Part shown: positions 1 to 6,068 of the stretch, one piece after another
Layout: every line of letters starts with the position of its first letter
How positions within the stretch are numbered: position 1 is the first letter of the stretch
NCBI GenBank assembly: GCA_002431965.1
Contig: DJEW01000031.1
Coordinates: 1 to 12,837, forward strand
From: Clostridiales bacterium UBA5888
Lineage (GTDB): Bacteria > Bacillota > Clostridia > Oscillospirales > Oscillospiraceae
DNA: 12,837 nucleotides
Direction: 5' to 3'
Notes under the pieces: generated by a model
The model's database searches: none
What the model was told of the DNA's origin: nothing
The model's input: the letters and a program-made list of their open reading frames with translations, nothing else
Position numbers and translations under genes: made by a program

Positions 1-557
1 TTCTCAAACCTGAGGAAATACTTGATCAGGTCGCTCTTTTTGCGGTTGGGAAGTATGTCCGCTATCTTCAAGTTCTTTGCGTCGGTCAGGATAGTCTGGT
101 ACTTCTCTCCGCCCGCATTGCCCTTGAATTCGTCTATGGACAGCACCTCCGGAAGCACCTTGCAGGAGTAATTCACGAGCTTAAAATATCTCAGCGCAGT
201 CTGAGCCGAGACATTGTTCTTGCTGCCGATCTCCTTTGCCGAGCGCAGGTCTTTGAAGTCACAGATCACCTTTGCGACAAGGCGATTCGTCACTCTGCGG
301 AACCGGGGAAGAAAGCTGCTTTTCTCATAGAACCGCTTTCCGCAGGCACCGCAGACATACCTCCGCTTTCTCAGGTACAAGTATGTATGCACTCCGCGCA
401 TATCTATATCCTTGACACGTTGGATCCGGTAGTCATGGGTACGCTCTGTTTCGCTCTGGCAGCGCGGACAGATGTGTTTCCTCCGGGGCAGTTCGAGCTC
501 TATGCAGCAGCCGGATTCATTTTCATAAACAATTTTTACGAAAATTGCGGAGGCGAT
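1..557 (-). CDS. ISL3-family transposase, partial (C-terminal part beyond the window, no normal start)
   Basis: Reading the minus strand from 557 down to 1 gives about 185 uninterrupted residues typical of ISL3-family transposases. There is an N-terminal zinc finger made of CPRC (near 465) and CGAC plus a following Gly-Lys-Arg-Phe (near 330), then a helix-turn-helix region with KEIGSKNNVSAQTALRYF (about 175-240), then the start of the DDE catalytic domain with SIDEFKGNAGGEKY and ILTDAKN (about 70-140). The protein would bind IS ends and catalyse transposition. The catalytic C-terminal part lies outside the window. In this frame a stop codon (558-560 on the plus strand) comes just before the conserved N-terminal segment, and no ATG, GTG or TTG lies between that stop and the zinc finger. 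So the 5' end is probably truncated or frameshifted, or an unusual start is used. Family assignment is from motif recall. I could not define the terminal inverted repeat. Confidence 0.82.
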   Translation of the reverse strand, partial: MASAIFVKIVYENESGCCIELELPRRKHICPRCQSETERTHDYRIQRVKDIDMRGVHTYLYLRKRRYVCGACGKRFYEKSSFLPRFRRVTNRLVAKVICDFKDLRSAKEIGSKNNVSAQTALRYFKLVNYSCKVLPEVLSIDEFKGNAGGEKYQTILTDAKNLKIADILPNRKKSDLIKYFLRFE

Positions 558-620
558 TTACAATAACTAATTCCGAAACTCGATTGAGAGCTTTTCAAGC
601 TGAAAATAACATTTTTATGA
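1..620 (-). mobile_element. ISL3-type insertion sequence, right part; end near 560-620
   Basis: This is the part of the insertion sequence that carries the transposase reading frame. The plus-strand restriction-enzyme remnant becomes recognisable immediately after a stop codon at 618-620, so the IS boundary should lie between about 560 and 620. I did not recognise a terminal inverted repeat or target duplication, because the other end is not in the window. The neighbouring stretch 560-640 is AT-rich compared with the GC-rich rest of the window. Confidence 0.5.
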
Positions 621-971
621 AAGGCATTTGTACTGAATTCCGAAGAAGATATCGACCAGTTTCTTGACGCATTCGGCATCAGTCCTACAGAAACAAATCA
701 GTTGATTGATGCTGGGCGGGTACAGGAAGAAACGCAGGAACGGATTGCCATTCAGGAGTTTATTGCAGGGCTGACAGTAGATTTTCCGCTATCAGAAGAA
801 ATGTCCGCAGCCGCTCGTGACATTCAGAACCGTATATATGACCATCTTGAATTTATCCGCACAAACCCTGACCGCAAGATCATCGACTGGACAAATACGG
901 AGTATGCATTTTTCCGCGCGATTGAACACGCACGATATGGGGATGCGCATATACACCAAAGAGCCGCGTGA
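621..971 (+). pseudogene. EcoRII-C-like type II restriction endonuclease remnant (both ends missing)
   Basis: The frame is open from 621 to the stop at 969-971, but no start codon precedes the similarity. The first ATG (702) lies inside it. The product contains an acidic helical segment (EEDIDQFLDAFGI, from 642) and then the block DWTNTEYAFFRAIEHARYGD (883-942). That block resembles the segment before the catalytic region in EcoRII-C-like restriction endonucleases, where a Trp-x-x-x-Glu-Tyr-x-hydrophobic-Phe-x-x-Glu pattern leads into the nuclease fold. The nuclease core, including the conserved asparagine/arginine-rich and catalytic stretches, is absent: after residue Gly-Asp the frame runs into unrelated residues and stops. 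The remnant is cut on the left near the IS and fused on the right, out of frame, to a Vsr remnant. It cannot encode a working enzyme. The family call is from memory of the pattern; the neighbouring vsr fragment supports it, because EcoRII-type sites (CCWGG) go together with Dcm and Vsr. Confidence 0.6.
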
Positions 972-1171
972 AATTCTGGCAAAAGAAGTTTGATGATAAC
1001 GTCCCGCGGGATGTTGTGGTGAAAGCTGAATTGTTGGAGCGTGGCATTAAGTGTTTAATCGTATTGGAATGTACTATTAAACGAATGGTGAAAAGCAGGT
1101 ATCGCGAAGTAAATGTAATTGAAAAATGCAACGAGTTTCTTGTTTCTCCAACTCTATTTAAAGAACTTTAA
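941..1171 (+). pseudogene. Vsr (very short patch repair) endonuclease, C-terminal remnant
   Basis: In the frame ending at 1171 the residues GCAYTPKSRVKFWQKKF, then a segment with D-D-N-V-x-R-D and ELLERGIKCLIVLECTI, match the C-terminal half of Vsr endonucleases: the Pro-Lys-(Ser/Thr)-x-x-x-Phe-Trp motif, the Lys-Phe-x-x-Asn-x-x-Arg-Asp helix and the hydrophobic strand ending in (Trp/Leu)-Glu-Cys. Vsr nicks beside T:G mismatches that arise when 5-methylcytosine deaminates in Dcm-type sites. The N-terminal half with the catalytic aspartate and histidines is absent, and a stop codon in this frame lies at 923-925. An internal GTG at 968 could give a 67-residue peptide but has no ribosome binding site that I can see. 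Family Vsr proteins are about 130-150 residues. One motif position, usually Trp-Glu-Cys, reads Leu-Glu-Cys. I take this as a dead fragment joined by deletion to the restriction enzyme remnant around 935-945. Confidence 0.72.
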
Positions 1172-1324
1172 AAGCATCTAGATATAGCTAATGCTGGAGG
1201 TGCGCCGTTTGAATAATTTGTCAACATACATGATATAATGCAAATGCCATGCACAACAAACTTCCACTATTGATAGCATCCACTGATAGCTTTTTGATAG
1301 CAGAAAGTCGGATACCTATATTGA

Positions 1325-1368
1325 ATGGACCTTGAACTGTTTGGCTCAAGGTCCATCTCTTTTTCTTT
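1325..1368 (+). terminator. Rho-independent terminator, plus strand
   Basis: There is a perfect 11-bp inverted repeat, ATGGACCTTGA (1325-1335) and TCAAGGTCCAT (1346-1356), with a 10-base loop, followed by CTCTTTTTCTTT (1357-1368). It would end transcription coming through the vsr remnant, and it faces the antiporter terminator. The intergenic stretch from 1172 to 1325 before it holds nothing else that I can support. Confidence 0.8.
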
Positions 1369-1379
1369 GCCGAGTATGC

Positions 1380-1409
1380 AAAAGAGCGCCCCTTGGGGGA
1401 ACGCTCTTT
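1380..1409 (-). terminator. Rho-independent terminator of the antiporter gene
   Basis: AAAGAGCG (1381-1388) pairs with CGCTCTTT (1402-1409), with an inner CCCC/GGGG stem at 1389-1392 and 1395-1398. Read on the minus strand the hairpin ends in CTCTTTTGC, giving a short U run. It lies about 40 bases after the antiporter stop codon, so it is the expected transcript end for that gene. Confidence 0.72.
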
Positions 1410-1451
1410 CAATGAAAACATTTACTCAACGCAAGAAGGCATCTTCCCGCA

Positions 1452-2441
1452 TCACGCGCCAAAGCAGACGAACATTATCGCCAGATAAACAATGTACAGC
1501 CCGCCGATGAAAAAGCCGATCCAGCGTTTGAACTTTCCTCCCACGAGCGCGGGGATGAGCGCACCGGCGCACACAACAAGGCAGGCGGGGATGTCCAGCA
1601 CCATGCCCTGCGCCTCGACGGTGAGGGGCTTGCCCAGCAGCAGCGCGCACAGCGGCATGATGAGCGTCAGATCCAGAATGTTTGCGCCGATAATGTTGCC
1701 AACGGAAAGGGAAGAATGCTTCTTGCGGATGGCGGTAATGGTCGTGACAAGCTCGGGCAGGGAAGTGCCTATGGCGATCATTGTCGCGGCAATGACGGAA
1801 TCAGGAACGCCGATGAGCCGCGCGAGCGCGGAGCCGTTGTCGATGAGCAGCTGCGCGCCGAGCACGATGGCGGCAGCGCCGAGGATGAACTTGCATATAT
1901 TGCGCACAACGGTCCGCCCGTCTGTCGCTGGACGCTCATCTGCGGCGGCGCTCTCCGTGCCGAACTCGCGCTTTGCGGCGAGCAGGCTGTCAACCATGAA
2001 CGCGACAAAGACAAGAAGAATAATGACGCTCTCAACGATGGAAAGCTGACCGTCGCGCGTGAACGCGAACAGTATCGCAATTGCGATGAGCAGCAGACAG
2101 GCTTTCACACCGAACTGTCTGCGTGTCATCTGACACTCCAAACATACAAGCGACAGGCACATGATAAGACCCGTGTTTGCCGTCACAGATCCCACAGCGT
2201 TGCCGACGGCGATGTCTGCGTTGCCTTCGAATGCGGAAAAGACTGATACCAGCATCTCCGGCATTGTCGTGGCAAAGCTCACCACCGTTGCGCCGATTAT
2301 AAATTTCGGGATGCCAGACGCCTCGGCGATCCACGCTGCGGCGTCAACGAAGAGATCGCCGCCCTTGATAATGCACGCCAGCCCCGCCGCAAACAGCAGC
2401 AGGACGAAAAACATTGTACTTCCGGTAAAATCAATACCCAT
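1452..2441 (-). CDS. CaCA-family cation antiporter (YrbG-like), probable Mn2+/Ca2+ exporter
   Basis: This is a 329-residue integral membrane protein with about ten hydrophobic segments and two copies of the alpha-repeat that forms the ion path in Na+/Ca2+-exchanger-type proteins. Repeat 1 has ATTMPE (57-62) and GNAVGSVTANT (80-90); repeat 2 has GTSLPE (225-230) and GNIIGANILD (248-257). A hydrophilic cytoplasmic loop with many charged residues lies at about 155-180, between the halves. The length fits YrbG-type bacterial members (about 320-330). I chose the ATG at 2441: the Shine-Dalgarno AAAGGAG (2450-2456) is 8 bases from it but only 2 bases from the ATG at 2447; a further-upstream in-frame ATG at 2522 would put the riboswitch terminator inside the gene. 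The family exchanges a divalent cation for Na+ or H+. The yybP-ykoY riboswitch-like leader points to manganese as the relevant ion here, which is inference. Confidence 0.9.
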   Translation of the reverse strand: MGIDFTGSTMFFVLLLFAAGLACIIKGGDLFVDAAAWIAEASGIPKFIIGATVVSFATTMPEMLVSVFSAFEGNADIAVGNAVGSVTANTGLIMCLSLVCLECQMTRRQFGVKACLLLIAIAILFAFTRDGQLSIVESVIILLVFVAFMVDSLLAAKREFGTESAAADERPATDGRTVVRNICKFILGAAAIVLGAQLLIDNGSALARLIGVPDSVIAATMIAIGTSLPELVTTITAIRKKHSSLSVGNIIGANILDLTLIMPLCALLLGKPLTVEAQGMVLDIPACLVVCAGALIPALVGGKFKRWIGFFIGGLYIVYLAIMFVCFGA

Positions 2442-2470
2442 ATCCATAGCTCCTTTTTCTGCTGAGCGTG

Positions 2471-2520
2471 CAAAAAATGAGACCTTCCGCACAATCAGCC
2501 AGTGATGTGCTAAAAGTCTC
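2471..2520 (-). terminator. Expression-platform terminator of the Mn2+ riboswitch
   Basis: On the minus strand GAGACTTT (2520-2513) can pair with AAGGTCTC (2486-2479), with an inner AGCACA/TGTGC stem, followed by ATTTTTTG. The 5' strand of this terminator is the same GAGACTTTT segment that closes the aptamer P1 helix. Aptamer and terminator therefore exclude each other, as in an ON switch: metal binding would keep P1 closed and allow readthrough into the antiporter. Confidence 0.75.
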
Positions 2521-2613
2521 ATTACCTATCTTAACAGAATAAATCCCAATAGGCGCATGACCACCGGCGAGAACCGGGATATGTTGATCATGCGTTGCAA
2601 CTACTCCCTTTTA
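2510..2613 (-). promoter_or_regulatory. yybP-ykoY-type manganese riboswitch aptamer
   Basis: The minus-strand leader has the order of conserved pieces of this aptamer. It opens with AAAAGGGAGTAG (2612-2601). A helix follows, CGCATGA (2594-2588) paired with TCATGCG (2560-2554), enclosing TCAACATAT and a CCGG/CCGG hairpin that provides the CGCCGG piece. A second helix is CCTAT (2553-2549) with ATAGG (2529-2525). The 3' closing strand is GAGACTTTTAG (2520-2510). TAAAAG and CTTTTA close P1. In the known family, GGGGAGUAG, a UCAA-containing internal loop, an ACCGGC-like loop and a final GACCUUU occur in the same order and form the Mn2+ site. Conserved positions differ slightly here (GGGAG for GGGGAG, AUGAGACUUUU at the end). 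The location just after the promoter and before a cation antiporter supports the call. Confidence 0.82.
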
Positions 2614-2623
2614 ACAGGGAGCA

Positions 2624-2652
2624 ATATTAACACGACCGAATCGACTTGTCAA
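2624..2652 (-). promoter_or_regulatory. Sigma-A promoter of the riboswitch-antiporter transcript
   Basis: On the minus strand there is a perfect TTGACA (2652-2647), 17 bases, then TAATAT (2629-2624). Transcription would start near 2617, so the RNA begins almost directly with the riboswitch P1 strand. Confidence 0.85.
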
Positions 2653-2672
2653 CGACATTTTGTGTTTTGTTA

Positions 2673-2701
2673 TTGACATTTCACGCGCTGTGCGTTATAA
2701 G
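2673..2701 (+). promoter_or_regulatory. Sigma-A promoter of the SDR gene
   Basis: TTGACA (2673-2678), 17 bases, TATAAG (2696-2701) on the plus strand. It stands back to back with the antiporter promoter; the two -35 boxes are 20 bases apart. The SDR start codon is 45 bases past the -10 box. Confidence 0.82.
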
Positions 2702-2745
2702 AAAAACTGTAAATATAAAAAGAAGAAAGGCGGCGTGCTTGGAAT

Positions 2746-3537
2746 ATGAAGAAGACAGCGCTTGTTACAGGAGGCAGCGGAGGGATAGGACGGTGCACGG
2801 CGGCGGAGCTTGTGAAAGCTGGGTGCACGGTGTATGAGTTCTCACGCCGGGAGATACCGGCGGAGGGCGTTGTGCACATGAACGTGGACGTGACGGATGA
2901 ACGTCAGGTGCGCGCGGCGGTGGATGAGATCGTAAAGCGCGAGGGGTGCATTGACATACTTGTCAACAATGCAGGCTTCGGTATATCCGGCGCGGCAGAG
3001 CTGACCGATACGCGCGACTCGCACGCCCAGCTTGAGCTGAATGTGTTCGGCATGGATAACGTCACGCGCGCAGTGCTGCCCGTGATGCGCGCGCAGGGCG
3101 GCGGGCGCATCGTATGCATGAGTTCTATTGCAGGGCTCATACCAATTCCGTTCCAACTGTGGTATTCCGTCAGCAAGGCGGCGGTGATCGCTTACGTCCT
3201 TGCACTGCAAAATGAGGTCAGACCGTTCAATATACACGTCTGCGCCATTATGCCGGGTGACATTTCCTCCGGCTTCACCGCTGCGAGAAAGAAATCCGAC
3301 GTGGGCGACGACGTCTATGCCGGACGCATCGAGCGCTCGGTCGCCGTGATGGAGCACGACGAAAAAACGGGCATGACGGCAGAGTACGCCGGACGCTTCG
3401 TTGCTAAATATGCGCTCAAAACGTCTTCGCGTCCGCTGGTTGCGATGGGACTGGCGTACAAGGGCGCGGCGGCGCTGGGCAAGCTGCTCCCACGGCGTAT
3501 GTCCAATTGGATTGTCGGCAAAATATACGCAAAATAA
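2746..3537 (+). CDS. Short-chain dehydrogenase/reductase (classical SDR)
   Basis: This is a 263-residue cytoplasmic NAD(P)-dependent oxidoreductase of the classical SDR family, whose usual size is about 250. The Rossmann nucleotide-binding motif TGGSGGIG is at 8-15, the structural NNAG at 74-77, and the catalytic set is Asn99 (LNV), Ser126/127 (MSSIAG), Tyr140 and Lys144 (YSVSK). MPGDISSGF at about 170-180 corresponds to the substrate-side Pro-Gly loop. The C-terminal part (from about 225) is basic and hydrophobic, as in SDR members that associate with membranes or act on lipids. The substrate cannot be read from the sequence. The ATG at 2746 is the only reasonable start, since no other start codon lies in frame before TGGSGGIG; the best Shine-Dalgarno, AGAAAGG (2724-2730), is rather far away (15 bases). 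The gene has its own promoter and looks monocistronic. Confidence 0.93.
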   Translation: MKKTALVTGGSGGIGRCTAAELVKAGCTVYEFSRREIPAEGVVHMNVDVTDERQVRAAVDEIVKREGCIDILVNNAGFGISGAAELTDTRDSHAQLELNVFGMDNVTRAVLPVMRAQGGGRIVCMSSIAGLIPIPFQLWYSVSKAAVIAYVLALQNEVRPFNIHVCAIMPGDISSGFTAARKKSDVGDDVYAGRIERSVAVMEHDEKTGMTAEYAGRFVAKYALKTSSRPLVAMGLAYKGAAALGKLLPRRMSNWIVGKIYAK

Positions 3538-3615
3538 AGGATGGCATTTAGTTACATGTCAAAATAGACAAAATACTAGGATTGCAGGAATAATACATAT
3601 AATATTGCACTTTTA

Positions 3616-3677
3616 CGGCGGAACAGAGATGAAAATCACGCTCTTGGGCAGCGTGCGAAATGCATTCTGTTCCGCCG
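3616..3677. repeat. Long nested inverted repeat (hairpin) in the SDR-lipoprotein intergenic region
   Basis: CGGCGGAACAGA (3616-3627) is perfectly complementary to TCTGTTCCGCCG (3666-3677). Inside lies a second stem, CACGCT (3637-3642) with AGCGTG (3650-3655), around a 7-base loop. It is 78 bases after the SDR stop. No U run follows directly; T-rich sequence begins only near 3690, so it is not a standard terminator, though it may still end the SDR transcript. It could also be a small mobile or REP-like repeat, or a structured RNA. The rest of the 308-base gap from 3538 to 3845 holds only the promoter and leader hairpin listed separately. Confidence 0.7.
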
Positions 3678-3748
3678 CTTTGGTGAAGATTTAATTTTTT
3701 GAATAAAAATTTGTACGGTTAGCACAGCAAAACTCCATTGTTATTTTA

Positions 3749-3778
3749 TTGACAACTTGGGGGGGAATAATGTATAAT
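3749..3778 (+). promoter_or_regulatory. Strong sigma-A promoter of the lipoprotein-apbE-rnf unit
   Basis: TTGACA (3749-3754), an 18-base spacer containing a run of seven G, and a perfect TATAAT (3773-3778). The expected start is near 3785, directly at the leader hairpin. No other promoter this good lies before the rnf terminator at 11177. Confidence 0.87.
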
Positions 3779-3783
3779 GCGCC

Positions 3784-3821
3784 ATGATATTCGGATGCGT
3801 AAAACCACATCTGAATATCAT
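3784..3821 (+). promoter_or_regulatory. 5' leader hairpin of the lipoprotein transcript
   Basis: ATGATATTCGGATG (3784-3797) pairs with CATCTGAATATCAT (3808-3821), 14 positions with a single G-U, around a 10-base loop. It would sit at the very 5' end of the mRNA, 24 bases before the start codon, and leaves the AGGAG (3835-3839) free. Possible roles are protecting the mRNA 5' end or acting as a palindromic operator; the sequence does not decide between them. Confidence 0.7.
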
Positions 3822-3845
3822 AATATTTGTGAATAGGAGAACATT

Positions 3846-4916
3846 ATGAAAAAGATCACGGCACTTTTACTGGCACTTTGCATGGTTTTCGCCCTGGCAG
3901 CCTGCGGCAGCACCGCAGCGCCCGCCGCGACCGAAGCCCCCGCTGCTGAGGCGGATGCCCCTGCGGCTGAGGAAACCGCCGCTGCCGCCGGCGACTACAC
4001 CCTCGGCATGGGCATTTCCCTGAGCACCGACTCCTCCAAGACCGGCAACGCCCAGGTTGACGCGACAGTTGCCGCCGTCGTCACCGACGCTGACGGCAAG
4101 ATCGTTGTCTGCCGGCTTGACGTTGCGCAGAGCAAGATGGACATTTCCGCCGGCACTGTCGACACCGCGAAGACCTTCCTCACCAAGATGGAGCTTGGCG
4201 ATGATTACGGCATGGTTGCTTACGGCAATGCCAAGGCCGAGTGGTACGACCAGGCAAAGGCTTTTGAAAGCTATGTCGTCGGCAAGACCGGAGATGAGGT
4301 TGCAAACCTTGAGACCGTTCTCAACGACAGCGGTCACAATGTTTCCACCGATGAGACCCTGCTTGCCGGCTGCACCATGGACATTGCTGCGTTCAAGGAT
4401 GCAGTCTCCAAGGCCTGCGGTGATGTGAACACCATGGCGTTCACGTCTGACGGCGCGTTCACTCTCGGCGTTGCGGCAAAGACCACCGCTGCCGAATCCA
4501 CCGACCCGACCGACGATGCTGACGGCGTCGTGAAGATGTACACCGACTTCGGCGCTGCCGTTGTTGACGCAAACGGCGTTATCCTTGCCGCAGTCAACGA
4601 CGCGACCCAGCCCCAGATCAGCTTCAACGCTGACGGCGAGATCACCGATACCGTTTTCAAGGGCACCAAGATGGAGCTTGGCGACGACTACGGCATGGTC
4701 GCCTACGGCGCTGCCATCGCCGAGTGGGACGCTCAGTCTGCGGCCTTCTCCGCTTACACTGTCGGCAAGACCGCCGATGAGGTTCGCGCAATCGAGACCA
4801 AGGAGAACGACCACGGCTACTCCGTGGCTGTTGACGATACCCTCTATGCCTCCTGCACCATGCAGATCACCGGCATGATGGACGTTATCGCTCAGGCTGC
4901 TGACAACGCCCGCTGA
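3846..4916 (+). CDS. Exported lipoprotein with two tandem repeat domains, function unknown
   Basis: This 356-residue protein begins with a lipoprotein signal peptide (KK, hydrophobic core, lipobox L17-A-A-C20). An Ala/Glu/Pro-rich linker follows (21-49). Then come two related domains of about 140 residues, roughly 50-192 and 205-350. Each has a beta-rich start (AAVVTDADGKI at 76-86; AAVVDANGVI at 237-246), the identical block TKMELGDDYGMVAYG (113-127 and 274-288), an Ala-Glu-Trp, Y-x-VGKT-x-DEV and a late Cys-Thr-Met (C176-T-M, C337-T-M). The repeat period is 161 residues. The domain start resembles the beta pattern of FMN-binding domains, but no ApbE flavinylation motif (Asp-x-x-Ser/Thr-Gly-Ala-Thr) is present. 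The protein should be anchored outside the membrane. It has a strong promoter and AGGAG 6 bases before the ATG, and is the first gene of the apbE-rnf unit, so a link to extracytosolic redox work is a guess from context. I do not recognise a named family. Confidence 0.88.
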   Translation: MKKITALLLALCMVFALAACGSTAAPAATEAPAAEADAPAAEETAAAAGDYTLGMGISLSTDSSKTGNAQVDATVAAVVTDADGKIVVCRLDVAQSKMDISAGTVDTAKTFLTKMELGDDYGMVAYGNAKAEWYDQAKAFESYVVGKTGDEVANLETVLNDSGHNVSTDETLLAGCTMDIAAFKDAVSKACGDVNTMAFTSDGAFTLGVAAKTTAAESTDPTDDADGVVKMYTDFGAAVVDANGVILAAVNDATQPQISFNADGEITDTVFKGTKMELGDDYGMVAYGAAIAEWDAQSAAFSAYTVGKTADEVRAIETKENDHGYSVAVDDTLYASCTMQITGMMDVIAQAADNAR

Positions 4917-4975
4917 TTTTCGTCAAGGCGTATCAGATAGAAACCGAAAACCAAAAACGCACGGGAGATGTGTCA

Positions 4976-6031
4976 ATGAAGAGAATAGGAATCAGGCTCT
5001 TGCTCGCCGCGATGGCGATGGCGCTTCTGGCCGGATGCACCGCTCCCAAAACTTCGGGGCAGACGCAGACGGAGAACAGGGGTAAGTCCTATTTTGCATA
5101 CTTTGACACAGTCTCCTATGTGTACAGCTATGCAGGAGACTCGGCAGAGCAGTTCGACGAACGCTCTGCCGAGGTTTCTGATATTCTGGGCGAATATCAT
5201 CGGCTCTTCGACATATATCACGAGTACTCCGGTGTGAACAATCTCTGCACGCTCAACCTGAACGCCGGGGGAGAGGCGCTGGAGGTCGATCCCGGACTAA
5301 TTGATTTTCTCCTCTATGCGCGTGAGCTTTATGAAGCGACAGACGGAGAGATAAACGTGATGATGGGCGCGGTGCTGCGCGTATGGCACGACCTGCGCGA
5401 CGCCGCAGCGGACGACCCGCAGGCTGCGCGTCTTCCCACAGATGAGGAGCTTGCCGCCGCTGCACGGCATACGGATTTCTCACTGCTGGAAATTGATGAG
5501 GAAAACCACACCGTCCGCATTACTGACCCTGCAGCGTCCATTGATGTCGGAGCGCTCGGCAAGGGCTACGCCACGGAAATGGCGGCGCGCGCACTTGAGG
5601 CGGAGGGTGTTTCTTCGTATGTGCTCAATGTCGGCGGCAATATACGCATCATCGGCACAAAGCCTGACGGCAAGGGCTGGGTAACGGGCATAAAAGACCC
5701 GCAGAACACAAGCGAGTTTGCCGTGAAGCTGCGTCTGGCGGATACCTCGTGCGTCACCTCCGGCGATTACGAGCGCTGCTATACGGTAGACGGCGTGCGC
5801 TATCATCACATCATAGATAAGGATACGCTCTACCCCGCGCGGTATTTCAGATCCATCACGGTCGTCACTAAAAACAGCGCGCTTGCCGATGCGCTTTCCA
5901 CGGCGCTTTTCTGCATGACCTATGAAGACGGCGCAGCGCTCGCGGACAGGCTTGGCGTGGACGTGCTGTGGATATTCCCCGATGGGGAGATAAAATATAC
6001 CCCAGGCATTGAAAAGCTGATAGAGAATTGA
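4976..6031 (+). CDS. apbE: FAD:protein FMN transferase ApbE, exported lipoprotein
   Basis: ApbE splits FAD and attaches FMN through a phosphodiester bond to a threonine of target proteins, typically RnfG and RnfD. The protein has 351 residues, the usual length. The signal peptide ends in lipobox L18-A-G-C21, so the enzyme is anchored on the outer face of the membrane, where the target threonines are. Family motifs are VGALGKGYA (191-199), LNVGGNIRIIG (217-227), TSGDYERCY (261-269), HHIID (277-281) and the metal-binding ADALSTALF (304-312, Asp305 and Thr309). In many relatives His-Ile-Ile-Asp is followed by Pro-x-Thr-Gly; here it reads Lys-Asp-Thr-Leu. I chose the ATG at 4976 because GGGAG (4963-4967) is 8 bases away; an in-frame GTG at 4970 is too close. 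It lies 59 bases after the lipoprotein gene and 78 before rnfC, with no terminator in either gap, and is probably cotranscribed with its targets. Confidence 0.95.
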   Translation: MKRIGIRLLLAAMAMALLAGCTAPKTSGQTQTENRGKSYFAYFDTVSYVYSYAGDSAEQFDERSAEVSDILGEYHRLFDIYHEYSGVNNLCTLNLNAGGEALEVDPGLIDFLLYARELYEATDGEINVMMGAVLRVWHDLRDAAADDPQAARLPTDEELAAAARHTDFSLLEIDEENHTVRITDPAASIDVGALGKGYATEMAARALEAEGVSSYVLNVGGNIRIIGTKPDGKGWVTGIKDPQNTSEFAVKLRLADTSCVTSGDYERCYTVDGVRYHHIIDKDTLYPARYFRSITVVTKNSALADALSTALFCMTYEDGAALADRLGVDVLWIFPDGEIKYTPGIEKLIEN

Positions 6032-6036
6032 GAAAG

Positions 6037-6068
6037 TTATAAATATATGTTTTTATAAATATATATTT
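6037..6068 (+). repeat. AT-only 16-base tandem repeat between apbE and rnfC
   Basis: TTATAAATATATGTTT (6037-6052) is followed directly by TTATAAATATATATTT (6053-6068), 15 of 16 positions identical. A TATATAAG near 6081-6088 could act as a -10 box for an extra rnf promoter, but no convincing -35 box is visible. The stretch stands out sharply from the GC-rich neighbours and may be an UP-type element, a regulator site or simply AT-rich leader. Confidence 0.6.

Noticed and set aside
1209..1240. A TATAAT-like box (near 1235) with a TTGAAT upstream, as a possible plus-strand promoter
   Set aside because: The spacing is about 19 bases, the -35 box is poor, and only a terminator hairpin follows with no gene; the alternative TTGTCA is only 10 bases away.
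1492..2246. Plus-strand open frames opposite the antiporter
   Set aside because: They are shadows of the membrane protein gene on the other strand; their products have no recognisable domains.
2442..2522. A longer start for the antiporter at 2522
   Set aside because: It would translate through the riboswitch terminator hairpin, and the added residues have no family match; the Shine-Dalgarno at 2450-2456 fits the ATG at 2441.
3867..4814. A long minus-strand open frame (about 315 codons) opposite the lipoprotein gene
   Set aside because: It is the mirror of a GC-rich, alanine-rich gene with strong codon bias; it has no ribosome binding site, and the product (repetitive Gly/Val/Ala) resembles no family. 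The plus-strand gene has promoter, signal peptide and repeats.
4968..4979. A three-codon upstream frame (ATG TGT CAA TGA) overlapping the apbE start
   Set aside because: Its ATG sits inside the ribosome binding region of apbE; too short and too close to a normal Shine-Dalgarno to claim a leader peptide.
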